Part shown: piece after piece, positions 1 through 6,254 of the stretch | Layout: each line of letters begins with the position of its first letter | Position numbering within the stretch: the stretch's first letter is position 1 | NCBI GenBank assembly: GCA_039819225.1 | Contig: JBCBSN010000103.1 | Location: 1 to 14,272 of the forward strand | Length of the DNA: 14,272 bases | DNA from: Ulvibacterium sp039819225 | Lineage (GTDB): Bacteria > Bacteroidota > Bacteroidia > Flavobacteriales > Flavobacteriaceae | Direction: 5' to 3' | Position numbers and translations under genes: made by a program | Notes under the pieces: model-generated | Told to the model about the DNA's origin: nothing | The model's database searches: none | What the model saw: only the letters and a program-made list of their open reading frames with translations

Positions 1-516
1 CACGATGGTCCGTAGATTGCCCGACTTGATCAAGAAAGGTTTGTCCGGATTCTGGGTGACGTCAAAAAAAGCCTCTCCGGACAATTCCACTTCACGAAAA
101 TCCTCAGAGAAAGTTTCCGGAAAACGAAGCGTACTTCCAGAATTTAGCTTCACCATGGTACCATCCGGAAGTTCCAAGGTAGATTTTTGGCCCCATTCCG
201 TGCTTCTTTCCACAATGCTCACGGTAACGGGCACCTCAGTTTTATTGAATTGAACAATGGCATAGCCCATACCTAAAAGCAAGGCAACAGAGGCCGCCAC
301 CCTAAATCCCAAACGTAAAACCCGTTTTCTTTGACGCCAAGCTAATGTCCCACAGCCAAGATTTTCACAACAAGAAAAATACAAAGGTACAGGCCCGAAA
401 GGCGTTATTGCAAACGCTTTCTTCGCGTCAAATTCTTCCAAGCGCTTTTCGTCATAGGCCGAAATGGTACCCTTAAGGTAATCCCGAAGTAATCGCTTTA
501 TTTCTTTTTCTGTCAT
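1..516 (-). CDS. FecR-family anti-sigma factor, N-terminal part (runs off left edge)
   Basis: Translation from the ATG at 514-516 is open for 172 codons to the window edge, so only the N-terminal part is present. Residues 1-32 (MTEKEIKRLLRDYLKGTISA and on) look like the cytoplasmic sigma-binding end. Residues about 72-89 are one hydrophobic membrane helix. Residues about 108-172 are the start of the periplasmic FecR domain, with LELPDGTMVKLNSGSTLRFP and LSGEAFFDV. FecR proteins hold an ECF sigma factor inactive and release it when an outer-membrane SusC/FecA-type transporter with an STN domain signals; that role is inferred from the family. Residues 33-60 are odd, with three cysteines (CCENLGC) and low charge, unlike the usual helical linker. 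The gene lies 314 bases downstream of an ECF sigma gene on the same strand, its likely partner. A SusC-like gene may follow beyond the left edge, but this cannot be seen. Confidence 0.9.
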   Translation of the reverse strand, partial: MTEKEIKRLLRDYLKGTISAYDEKRLEEFDAKKAFAITPFGPVPLYFSCCENLGCGTLAWRQRKRVLRLGFRVAASVALLLGMGYAIVQFNKTEVPVTVSIVERSTEWGQKSTLELPDGTMVKLNSGSTLRFPETFSEDFREVELSGEAFFDVTQNPDKPFLIKSGNLRTIV

Positions 517-638
517 TATATGGTGTTCTCATATAGAAATACCATAAAGGCGAGAGAACGCACACACCATTCTTAATTCTTAAAGATTACTTAAAATGGG
601 AAACAATTTGGTAACACCCATATGGGCGCCAATCTAGA

Positions 639-832
639 AACCTGAGTTCGATTATTACTTTACTGATTAACAAATGTTTAAAGAAACAAAATGCAGTAAT
701 GTCTCCCTGAGCGCAGTCGAAGGGTTCCTCGACAACGTTTTTTTGATGAGGTCTCGACTGCGGTCGACCGGACAATATTAAACTATTTAATTCTTATAAC
801 ATTAATCACTTTGGATTAATCGAACTCAGGTT
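639..832. repeat. MITE-like intergenic element with 16-base terminal inverted repeats
   Basis: The sequence AACCTGAGTTCGATTA at 639-654 recurs as an exact reverse complement at 817-832, giving a 194-base unit. AGA flanks both ends (636-638 and 833-835) and could be a 3-base target duplication, though this may be chance. A second inverted repeat (712-720 with 754-762) sits inside. No transposase is encoded. The unit fills most of the 314-base gap 517-830 between the sigma and fecR genes, and its right end supplies two of the three bases of the sigma stop codon (831-833). The rest of that gap (517-638) shows no gene and no clear promoter. Confidence 0.6.
706..771. repeat. Inner inverted repeat with GCGCAGTCGA arms
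   Basis: CGCAGTCGA at 712-720 is the exact reverse complement of TCGACTGCG at 754-762, with imperfect pairing further out and a 33-base spacer. From memory, short repeats of this look (CTGAGCGCAGTCGA and its complement) are scattered between genes in many Flavobacteriaceae; this could not be checked here. It could fold as an RNA hairpin between the sigma and fecR genes, either stabilising the upstream message or weakening read-through into fecR. Confidence 0.55.
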
Positions 833-1397
833 AGAAGCAAAGAAAAACCCGTACTACGGTCAATTGCTTTCTGAGTTTGCGAACAGCGAAGGAAATCTGG
901 TTTTCCACGGTTCTTTGGGAAATGTTAAGCCCTTCGGCTATTTCGCTATTATTGAAGTTATTGTATCGACTTAACTGAAAAATTTCACGACAACGATCCG
1001 GCAGTCCGGATAATACGGCATTGACCTTATCTACCAAATCCATTAAATCTTCCTGGTCATTTACGAGAGGGGTTGTGCCGATGGATCGGGCCACTTCCAA
1101 TTGCAGGGTATCGAATTTAGTATCGCGAAGATAGTTGTAGCATTTGAAACGTACGGCTTTGAACAGGTAGGATTTTATATTCTGGGGGACAATAGTCTTC
1201 CTTCGCTCCCAATAATCGATCCAGACCTCTTGCACCAAGTCTTGGGCCACGCTATTGTCCCTTACTAGGGAATATGAATAGGTGAACATATCGTCCCATA
1301 AAAGGTCGAAAAGCGTAGTAAAGGATTTCTTGTCGGACTGCTGCACCAATCCGGCCAATTCCCTAATCTGATCATTTTGTATTTTGGCCGCATTCAT
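831..1397 (-). CDS. ECF RNA polymerase sigma factor (sigma-70 family)
   Basis: The product is 188 residues when started at the ATG at 1395-1397. The open frame continues upstream to an ATG at 1487, but the extra 30 residues are not sigma-like, so the shorter start is preferred. Region 2 spans about residues 24-92 (FTTLFDLLWDDMFTYSYSLV, then AQDLVQEVWIDYWERR), which binds core polymerase and the -10 element. Region 4 spans about residues 125-178 (LPDRCREIFQLSR, then NSEIAEGLNISQRTVENQIS), a helix-turn-helix for the -35 element. Size and motifs fit the Bacteroidota ECF class paired with FecR. The truncated fecR gene downstream on the same strand is the likely anti-sigma partner. The stop codon overlaps the edge of the 639-832 repeat, so the last residues (RVFLCF) may have been altered by its insertion. 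Targets are not visible in the window. Confidence 0.92.
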   Translation of the reverse strand: MNAAKIQNDQIRELAGLVQQSDKKSFTTLFDLLWDDMFTYSYSLVRDNSVAQDLVQEVWIDYWERRKTIVPQNIKSYLFKAVRFKCYNYLRDTKFDTLQLEVARSIGTTPLVNDQEDLMDLVDKVNAVLSGLPDRCREIFQLSRYNNFNNSEIAEGLNISQRTVENQISFAVRKLRKQLTVVRVFLCF

Positions 1398-1439
1398 CCC
1401 TACAAAGAACTTAAAAATAGGTAAGCCGTATATTATCCC

Positions 1440-1788
1440 ATTGTAAAGGTTTTGTTCCGCCGAGACCACCCGATCTTTTAAAAACAAGCTTTTGGAAGGT
1501 TTTTTTTACCCCGTTCTCATACTCTTCTGTATAGGGTTTGTATTGGCTACGGTCAGGGTTCATGTACTTATTCCCAATAAAGCTATCATTACCATAGTGA
1601 TGCACCCAGCCACCAGTTCGATTCCGTCTTAAAGAAAAACCTTGAAGCCACTCATGAAAGCCGCAATAGCCAAAACGGGCAAGGAATCCCATATTTGAGG
1701 TATTTGTCCTCATCTTCTATACTATTTGGGGTCAAGTAGGAAATGTCCGGGAAAAAGTAGCTAATAAATGCATATCACCACATTATAA
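1440..1788 (-). pseudogene. Decayed membrane-protein gene remnant, family not recognised
   Basis: No intact gene occupies 1398-1938. Reading the minus strand gives plausible protein pieces in three successive frames. From about 1788 to 1695 comes YAFISYFFPDISYLTPNSIE, followed by DEDKYLKYGIP. From about 1683 to 1560 come two hydrophobic stretches, PVLAIAAFMSGFKVFL and IELVAGCITMVMIALLGIST, separated by a TAA stop. From about 1575 to 1500 comes NKYMNPDRSQYKPYTEEYEN. The order hydrophilic, membrane, hydrophilic is coherent and suggests the C-terminal part of a transporter-like protein broken by at least two frameshifts and a stop. The family cannot be named, and chance open stretches remain possible. 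The rest of the region, 1789-1938, shows no gene and no convincing promoter. Confidence 0.4.
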
Positions 1789-1938
1789 AATTGTTTTGAT
1801 AATGCAAAGGTTTGCACGGCCCTTGGGGAGGTTATATCGCTTAACGCTATCTTCGTTTTGCTTCCCCGCGCTTCCCATACCCCGAATGGGTCCATAATGG
1901 GAAAATGTAAATGACCGAACTGATTATATATAGATTCC

Positions 1939-3729
1939 ATGCGCTATTCCCTACTTCCCATCCTTTGTGCAATGGCCCAATTTGCCATTGCGCAGGATAT
2001 CAAGATCCATTCGCATAACGACTATCTGCAAAACGTTCCCTTTTGGGAGGCCTATGCCAACGGTCTGCATTCCATTGAGGTGGATGTCTTTTTAAAGGAC
2101 GATATCCTTTATGCCACGCACGGGGAATCCGAGATCATCCGGAACCGTACCTTGGAAAATCTTTACTTACGACCGTTGCAGAAGGCATTTGCCCTACAAT
2201 TGGGGGAAGTGCAGAAACTGCAACTTCTAGTGGATATCAAATCCGAGGCTTACAGCACCTTGGAAAAACTGGTTGCCGTACTGGAAGGTTATCCGGACAT
2301 TATCCACAATCCCAACATTTCCATTGTTATCTCCGGCAACCGCCCTGGGCCAGAGGCCTATGCCCGGTATCCCGATTATATCCTCTTTGACTATCAGCAA
2401 TTGGAGGATATGGAAGATAAGGCGTATTGGGGCAAGGTGGCCCTGATAAGCCTAAATTTCAAAAAGTTCTCCCGTTGGAACGGCAAAGGCCGTCTAACTG
2501 CAGATGACCTGGAACGTGTAAAAAACACTATCCAAAAAGCGCATTCTTTCCAAAAACCTTTTCGGTTCTGGGCCACCCCGGATTCCAAAACAGCCTGGAA
2601 GGCGCTGAGCAACCTTGGGGTGGATTATATCAATACGGATAAACCCTATGCTTCCGCCTCTTATCTAAAAACCCTTGGGCAACGGGTACATACCAACACG
2701 ATTTTCTCAGAGGTCTATAGCCCTACCTTTATACCCGATCAAACGCGTTCTACGGTAAAAAATGTTATCCTTCTTATCGGAGATGGCAACGGACTTGCCC
2801 AAATTTCGGCCTCCACTTTGGCCAATGGGGGCCAGCTTAGCTTGACCCAACTGAAAAGCATAGGCCTTTTAAAGACCCAATCCGTCGATGACTTTACCAC
2901 CGATTCCGCAGCCGCCGGCACGGCCCTTGCCACGGGCCACAAGACCAACAACCGGGCAGTAGGAACGGACTCCCTGGGCAACCCTTTGACGAATATCACA
3001 GAGATCCTAAAAGCACGGGGACTTAACTCCGGATGCATTACCACAGACCATATTACGGGGGCTACCCCAGCTGCATTTTATGCCCACAGAAAGGACCGAT
3101 CGGATACCAAGGGAATCCTTTTGGACCTTGCAAAAAGCAAACTTTCGCTGCTCATTGGGGGAGGCTCCGAAACATTGGACCACCATGACTCCCTTAAGGG
3201 ATTTCGCATAGTAAAGGAGTTGAACGGTCTTGGACAAAGCACAGTGGAACGGGCCGCCCATTTTATTGCAAAGGGCAAAATACCCAGTGTTCTGGAAGGT
3301 CGGGGAAATGTGCTGGCCAATGCCACCAGATTGGGCCTGGCCTTTCTTAACGCCAAAAACACCCCCTTTTTCCTTATGGTGGAAGGTTCCCAAATAGATA
3401 GCTATGGGCATGATAACAATGTTGCGGGAATAATTTCCGAAGGTATCGATTTTGATCGCGCCGTAAGCGAAGCCCTAAAATTTGCAGATGCCGATGGGCA
3501 TACCCTTGTTATTGTGACGGCCGATCATGAAACTTCCGGATTCAGTATTTCCCAAGGCAACTTGGAACGGGGTATTATTGAGGGCGATTTTACTACGCAG
3601 GACCATACCGGGGCAATGGTCCCTATTTTTGCCTATGGCCCTCGTTCCCAAGAATTCCAGGGAGTTTATGAAAACCATGTCGTTTTTGATAAAATGCTCG
3701 ATGCGCTTGGTACAGAAAAAAACAAGTAA
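1939..3729 (+). CDS. Secreted two-domain phosphoesterase: GDPD/AIM6-like domain fused to alkaline phosphatase
   Basis: The protein is 596 residues. Residues 1-18 form a signal peptide with an AIA|Q cleavage site, so it is exported to the periplasm or beyond. Residues about 21-245 match the PI-PLC/GDPD fold of the AIM6-like type: HSHNDY (H24, H26), SIEVDV (E47, D49), ATHG (H61) and LLVDIKS (D99). Residues about 274-590 are a PhoA-superfamily alkaline phosphatase with a complete metal site. D282 (GDG), nucleophile S323 (TDSAAAGTA), T376, R387, E482, D487, H491, D529, H530 and H556 line up with E. coli D51, S102, T155, R166, E322, D327, H331, D369, H370 and H412. The E. coli D153 position is glycine (G374). 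A plausible role is cleaving a phosphodiester and then removing the exposed phosphate; this is inference. It is the first gene on the plus strand, with no sigma or SusCD gene directly adjoining. Confidence 0.9.
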   Translation: MRYSLLPILCAMAQFAIAQDIKIHSHNDYLQNVPFWEAYANGLHSIEVDVFLKDDILYATHGESEIIRNRTLENLYLRPLQKAFALQLGEVQKLQLLVDIKSEAYSTLEKLVAVLEGYPDIIHNPNISIVISGNRPGPEAYARYPDYILFDYQQLEDMEDKAYWGKVALISLNFKKFSRWNGKGRLTADDLERVKNTIQKAHSFQKPFRFWATPDSKTAWKALSNLGVDYINTDKPYASASYLKTLGQRVHTNTIFSEVYSPTFIPDQTRSTVKNVILLIGDGNGLAQISASTLANGGQLSLTQLKSIGLLKTQSVDDFTTDSAAAGTALATGHKTNNRAVGTDSLGNPLTNITEILKARGLNSGCITTDHITGATPAAFYAHRKDRSDTKGILLDLAKSKLSLLIGGGSETLDHHDSLKGFRIVKELNGLGQSTVERAAHFIAKGKIPSVLEGRGNVLANATRLGLAFLNAKNTPFFLMVEGSQIDSYGHDNNVAGIISEGIDFDRAVSEALKFADADGHTLVIVTADHETSGFSISQGNLERGIIEGDFTTQDHTGAMVPIFAYGPRSQEFQGVYENHVVFDKMLDALGTEKNK

Positions 3730-3744
3730 TCTGGGAATTCCGCG

Positions 3745-3910
3745 CTAGTGTGGTGATTTGTAAAAAAGATAATTAAAATTTTTGTCCAATTTTTTCTCGA
3801 GACTAGGCTTGGATTGCAGTTCATAGCAGCGATATGGACAAAATGCACAACGCGGTATCGGGGAAAAAGAGCCAAAAATTAGTTGTGTTTTTTACAAATC
3901 ACTACACTAG
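3745..3910. repeat. MITE-like element with 23-base terminal inverted repeats
   Basis: The 23 bases at 3745-3767 (beginning CTAGTGTGGTGATTTGTAAA) are the reverse complement of 3888-3910 at 22 of 23 positions. The unit is 166 bases long and has no coding capacity. CTAG stands at both outer ends; because it is its own reverse complement, it may be either repeat end or a 4-base target duplication. It fills almost all of the gap between the phosphoesterase and HAD genes, ending 18 bases before the HAD ATG. A transcript across it could fold into a long hairpin, so it may also act as a weak transcription barrier. Confidence 0.65.
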
Positions 3911-3914
3911 GGCC

Positions 3915-3922
3915 TATTTTTG
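3915..3922 (+). promoter_or_regulatory. Candidate Bacteroidota -7 box (TAnnTTTG) before the HAD gene
   Basis: TATTTTTG matches the Bacteroidota -7 consensus TAnnTTTG exactly and ends 6 bases before the ATG at 3929. It lies just outside the 3745-3910 element. No good -33 TTTG stands at the usual distance; the nearest TTG (3883-3885) is too far upstream. If used, the transcript would begin at or next to the start codon. An 8-base T-rich match can occur by chance, so this is weak. Confidence 0.3.
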
Positions 3923-3928
3923 CTATCC

Positions 3929-4564
3929 ATGAAGTACAAATGCCTTATTTTTGATTGTGACGGGGTTTTGGTGGACAGTGAGGGTATCACCGCAAAGGTC
4001 CTAGTACAAATGGCCCATGAAATGGGACTTGCCCTTGACCTGGAATTTGTGCTCCACCATTTTACAGGAAGGTCCCTTAACGCTATCATGGCCCATTTAA
4101 ACACCCTTTCCCAAGGGAAACTGCCTCTCTCCTTTGAAGCGGAATACCGCAGGAAGACCTTTGAGGCCTTCAGGACAGAGCTTCGGCCCATAGCGGGCGT
4201 TCACGATATTCTTAAACAGCTGAAGCTTCCCTTTTGCACCGCCTCTAGTGGACCCCCAAACAAAATTCGGCATAACCTTACGGTTACCGGACTGATCGAT
4301 TTCTTTGGAGAAAACATTTTTAGCTGCTATGAAATCCAAGTTTGGAAACCCCGCCCGGATATTTTTCTGCACGCCGCCAAGACCATGGGTTTTTTGCCCC
4401 AGGAATGTGCGGTGATCGAAGATAGTACGGTAGGGGTGGAAGCCGCTTTGGCCGGTGGCTTTGATGTTTTTGTTTATGACAAGGACGGGAATGCCCCAAA
4501 ACTGGATTCCCCCAGGGCCAGGGTCTTTACGGCTATGGAGCAGCTGAAGGAACTGTTTTGTTGA
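3929..4564 (+). CDS. HAD superfamily (subfamily IA) phosphatase, YieH-like
   Basis: The protein is 211 residues, cytoplasmic, with no signal peptide. An in-frame TTG at 3920 is possible, but the ATG at 3929 puts MKYKCLIFDCDGVLVDSE at the normal HAD N-terminus. Motif I holds the nucleophile D9 and D11. The alpha-helical cap follows (about 15-85). Motif II is in FCTASSG (about 102-108), motif III is K140 (WKPRPD), and motif IV is VIEDSTVGVEAA (E164, D165). The run SSGPPNKIRHNL, then YEIQVWKPRPDIFLHAAK resembles E. coli YieH, a 6-phosphogluconate phosphatase, more than a classic beta-phosphoglucomutase. The substrate is probably a small sugar phosphate but is not fixed by sequence. The preceding plus-strand gene is a secreted phosphoesterase, and the sulfatase gene converges from the right. 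No T-rich terminator is visible after the stop. Confidence 0.88.
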   Translation: MKYKCLIFDCDGVLVDSEGITAKVLVQMAHEMGLALDLEFVLHHFTGRSLNAIMAHLNTLSQGKLPLSFEAEYRRKTFEAFRTELRPIAGVHDILKQLKLPFCTASSGPPNKIRHNLTVTGLIDFFGENIFSCYEIQVWKPRPDIFLHAAKTMGFLPQECAVIEDSTVGVEAALAGGFDVFVYDKDGNAPKLDSPRARVFTAMEQLKELFC

Positions 4565-4646
4565 CCCCGCAGCCCCTTAATTTTCCTCTTCTACTACCCA
4601 AGGTTGTTTGGGCATAGGCACCCATAACAACGATCAAAAAAATCAT
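4533..4646 (-). pseudogene. Possible signal-peptide remnant of a lost gene
   Basis: A 37-codon open frame starting at the ATG at 4644-4646 reads MIFLIVVMGAYAQTTLG, and the frame upstream adds IKWRYGLSLP. This has the form of a Sec signal peptide (positive end, hydrophobic core, AYA|Q cleavage site) followed by 17 residues and a stop inside the antisense of the HAD gene. It lies downstream of the sulfatase gene on the same strand, where a further exported protein would fit. It may be the 5' scrap of a gene cut off by a deletion, or chance. The rest of 4565-4708 shows only a 5-base-stem hairpin (4597-4612) with no T-run. Confidence 0.25.
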
Positions 4647-4708
4647 GGGCAAAGAAAGTCCGTACCTCCATTTAATCGAAGCGATTTAAGCCTTTTCAAG
4701 TGGACACT

Positions 4709-6139
4709 CTAGTAGACAGGCAAACCCACATCCCTCCAAGAATACCTGTCATCCTTATGGAACTCTTTTACAAAGTGCAGCAAAGAATCCACTTTTCCCT
4801 GTTTTTCTTTAAGCAAGTTGTATATCTCACGATGGTCCCGGGCCAGATTAATCAATTCCACAGGTTTCAGGCTATCCGTCAAAAGTTTCCAATTGCCATC
4901 AATTACGGCTCCAGTAGCATATGGGGTGGGTTTTGGGCCTTGGTTCTGGTAGCCCTTGTACAAGAACATCTGAAACAACATCGGGGGGCGGGGGACTTCC
5001 TTTCCTGCTTCCAAGAGTACCCTGGTCATATCAATACCATCCAAATCCCTCGGTGATTCAAATCCTGTTAAACTGGAAATCGTTGGCAGTAGATCAACCA
5101 TATGTACGGGTTGAAAAGAGATGGTTCCCTCAGGTATCTTACCGCCCAGTACGGCTATCATTGGTACTCTTATACCTCCTTCATGCAAGTCTGTTTTCCC
5201 TCCCTTGAACGGACCGGGACTCCCTTGATGCGCGGGACCATTGTCCGATGTAAAAACGATCAAGGTATTCTCATATAGATCGTTTTCTTTTAAATAATCA
5301 ACTAATCGTCCAATTTCGGCATCTAAGTGGGAAACCATGGAACGAAACAATAGCTGATCCCCTTCTACTCCCATTTTCCTATACTTGGACAAATGAGGCG
5401 CCGGCGCCGGTTCATAGGGCGTGTGGGGAACATCAAACCACATATTCAAGAAAAATGGGGTGTCCCGATCACGTTTATTGGAAAGCCACTGGATTGCTTC
5501 CGTTACTTTTATCTCCGTCCAATGGTCTTCTACGGCGGATGCCCTTTCATCGTTTCGCAACATGGTTTTACCCCCTTTGCGATAAAGTGTCCTTTTTAGA
5601 ATGTGGTTTCTTCTAATTGGCCGCCCTTCTATATTGGCCAGGTAGTGGTCAAATCCATGTTGCAAAGGGCCTGGTAACGCAGGTTCATCATTTTTCCTCT
5701 TTTCGATATCGGACAGGCGTAACCCCCCCAAATGCCACTTGCCTATATGACATGTCTGGTACCCTTGCCCCTTAAGGAGCTCTGCCAAAGTAGTCGCCCG
5801 CCTGGGCAAATGATCTGTACTGTCACTGAAATGTTTCTGAACATCATACCGGAGGGGAAACTTGCCCGTTAGCAAACTAGCCCGGGAGGGGGAACAAACC
5901 GCCGAACCGGAGTAGAAATGGGTAAATTTCATTCCATCCCCGGCCAATTGGTCAATATGGGGTGTTTCTATGGACTGACTGCCGTAGCAGGACAAGTCGC
6001 CATATCCTAAATCATCCGCCATCAGAAAAATAATGTTAATCCTATTTTCCCCAGATGTTTTTAGGGATTGTTCGCAGCCCGTCAACGAAAGCAGGGAAAG
6101 GCCTAATAGTATTCGTGTTTTATTGAACATTTTCCGCAT
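4709..6139 (-). CDS. Lipoprotein sulfatase (S1 formylglycine-dependent arylsulfatase family)
   Basis: The 476-residue protein removes sulfate esters, presumably from a glycan or other sulfated ligand. Residues 1-22 form a lipoprotein signal peptide with lipobox LTGC (lipidated C22), so it is membrane-anchored outside the cytoplasm. The sulfatase fold runs from IIFLMADDLGYGD (metal ligands D42, D43) through CSPSRASLLTG, whose C82 sits in C-x-P-S-R and is the residue converted to formylglycine. GKWHLGG (K134, H136), PHTPY (H239), TSDNGP (D299, N300) and GPFKGGKTDLHEGG (about 309-322) follow, so the active site looks complete. A separate maturation enzyme must act on it and is not encoded here. 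It lies 115 bases behind susD on the same strand and is the last gene of the operon. The exact sulfate position cleaved cannot be told. ATG at 6130 is an alternative start. Confidence 0.94.
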   Translation of the reverse strand: MRKMFNKTRILLGLSLLSLTGCEQSLKTSGENRINIIFLMADDLGYGDLSCYGSQSIETPHIDQLAGDGMKFTHFYSGSAVCSPSRASLLTGKFPLRYDVQKHFSDSTDHLPRRATTLAELLKGQGYQTCHIGKWHLGGLRLSDIEKRKNDEPALPGPLQHGFDHYLANIEGRPIRRNHILKRTLYRKGGKTMLRNDERASAVEDHWTEIKVTEAIQWLSNKRDRDTPFFLNMWFDVPHTPYEPAPAPHLSKYRKMGVEGDQLLFRSMVSHLDAEIGRLVDYLKENDLYENTLIVFTSDNGPAHQGSPGPFKGGKTDLHEGGIRVPMIAVLGGKIPEGTISFQPVHMVDLLPTISSLTGFESPRDLDGIDMTRVLLEAGKEVPRPPMLFQMFLYKGYQNQGPKPTPYATGAVIDGNWKLLTDSLKPVELINLARDHREIYNLLKEKQGKVDSLLHFVKEFHKDDRYSWRDVGLPVY

Positions 6140-6254
6140 ATAAGTGGATTGCTATCTTCTAAAAAATCCGCTGGGACGCCATACAATAAAAGGCCAATGT
6201 GAAACAAAAAACGATTTACGTTCATGATTCTCAACGGAAGCAAGATTTGGCTCA

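Noticed and set aside
587..775. Minus-strand 62-codon open frame (contains FDCAQGD)
   Set aside because: It lies across the nested inverted repeats; the peptide is the translation of the repeat and has no protein-like features.
1398..1487. Longer start for the left sigma factor (MFLKDRVV...)
   Set aside because: The extra 30 residues are not sigma-like and derive from the decayed region; ATG 1397 gives the normal family length.
1411..1713. Minus-strand 100-codon open frame as an intact gene
   Set aside because: It overlaps the sigma gene's upstream end, and the neighbouring frames carry the membrane segments that would belong with it, so it is better read as part of a decayed gene.
1788..1814. 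Promoter-like TTG and AAGGTTTG before the phosphoesterase gene
   Set aside because: The -7 box lacks TA, the spacing is short and it is over 120 bases from the ATG.
2394..3678. Several minus-strand open frames inside the phosphoesterase gene
   Set aside because: They are antisense to a gene with complete catalytic motifs and have no domain of their own.
4597..4612. Small hairpin CCCAA/TTGGG after the HAD gene as a terminator
   Set aside because: There are only five pairs and no T-run on either strand.
4700..5599. Plus-strand open frames over the sulfatase
   Set aside because: They are antisense shadows of a gene with a full sulfatase active site.
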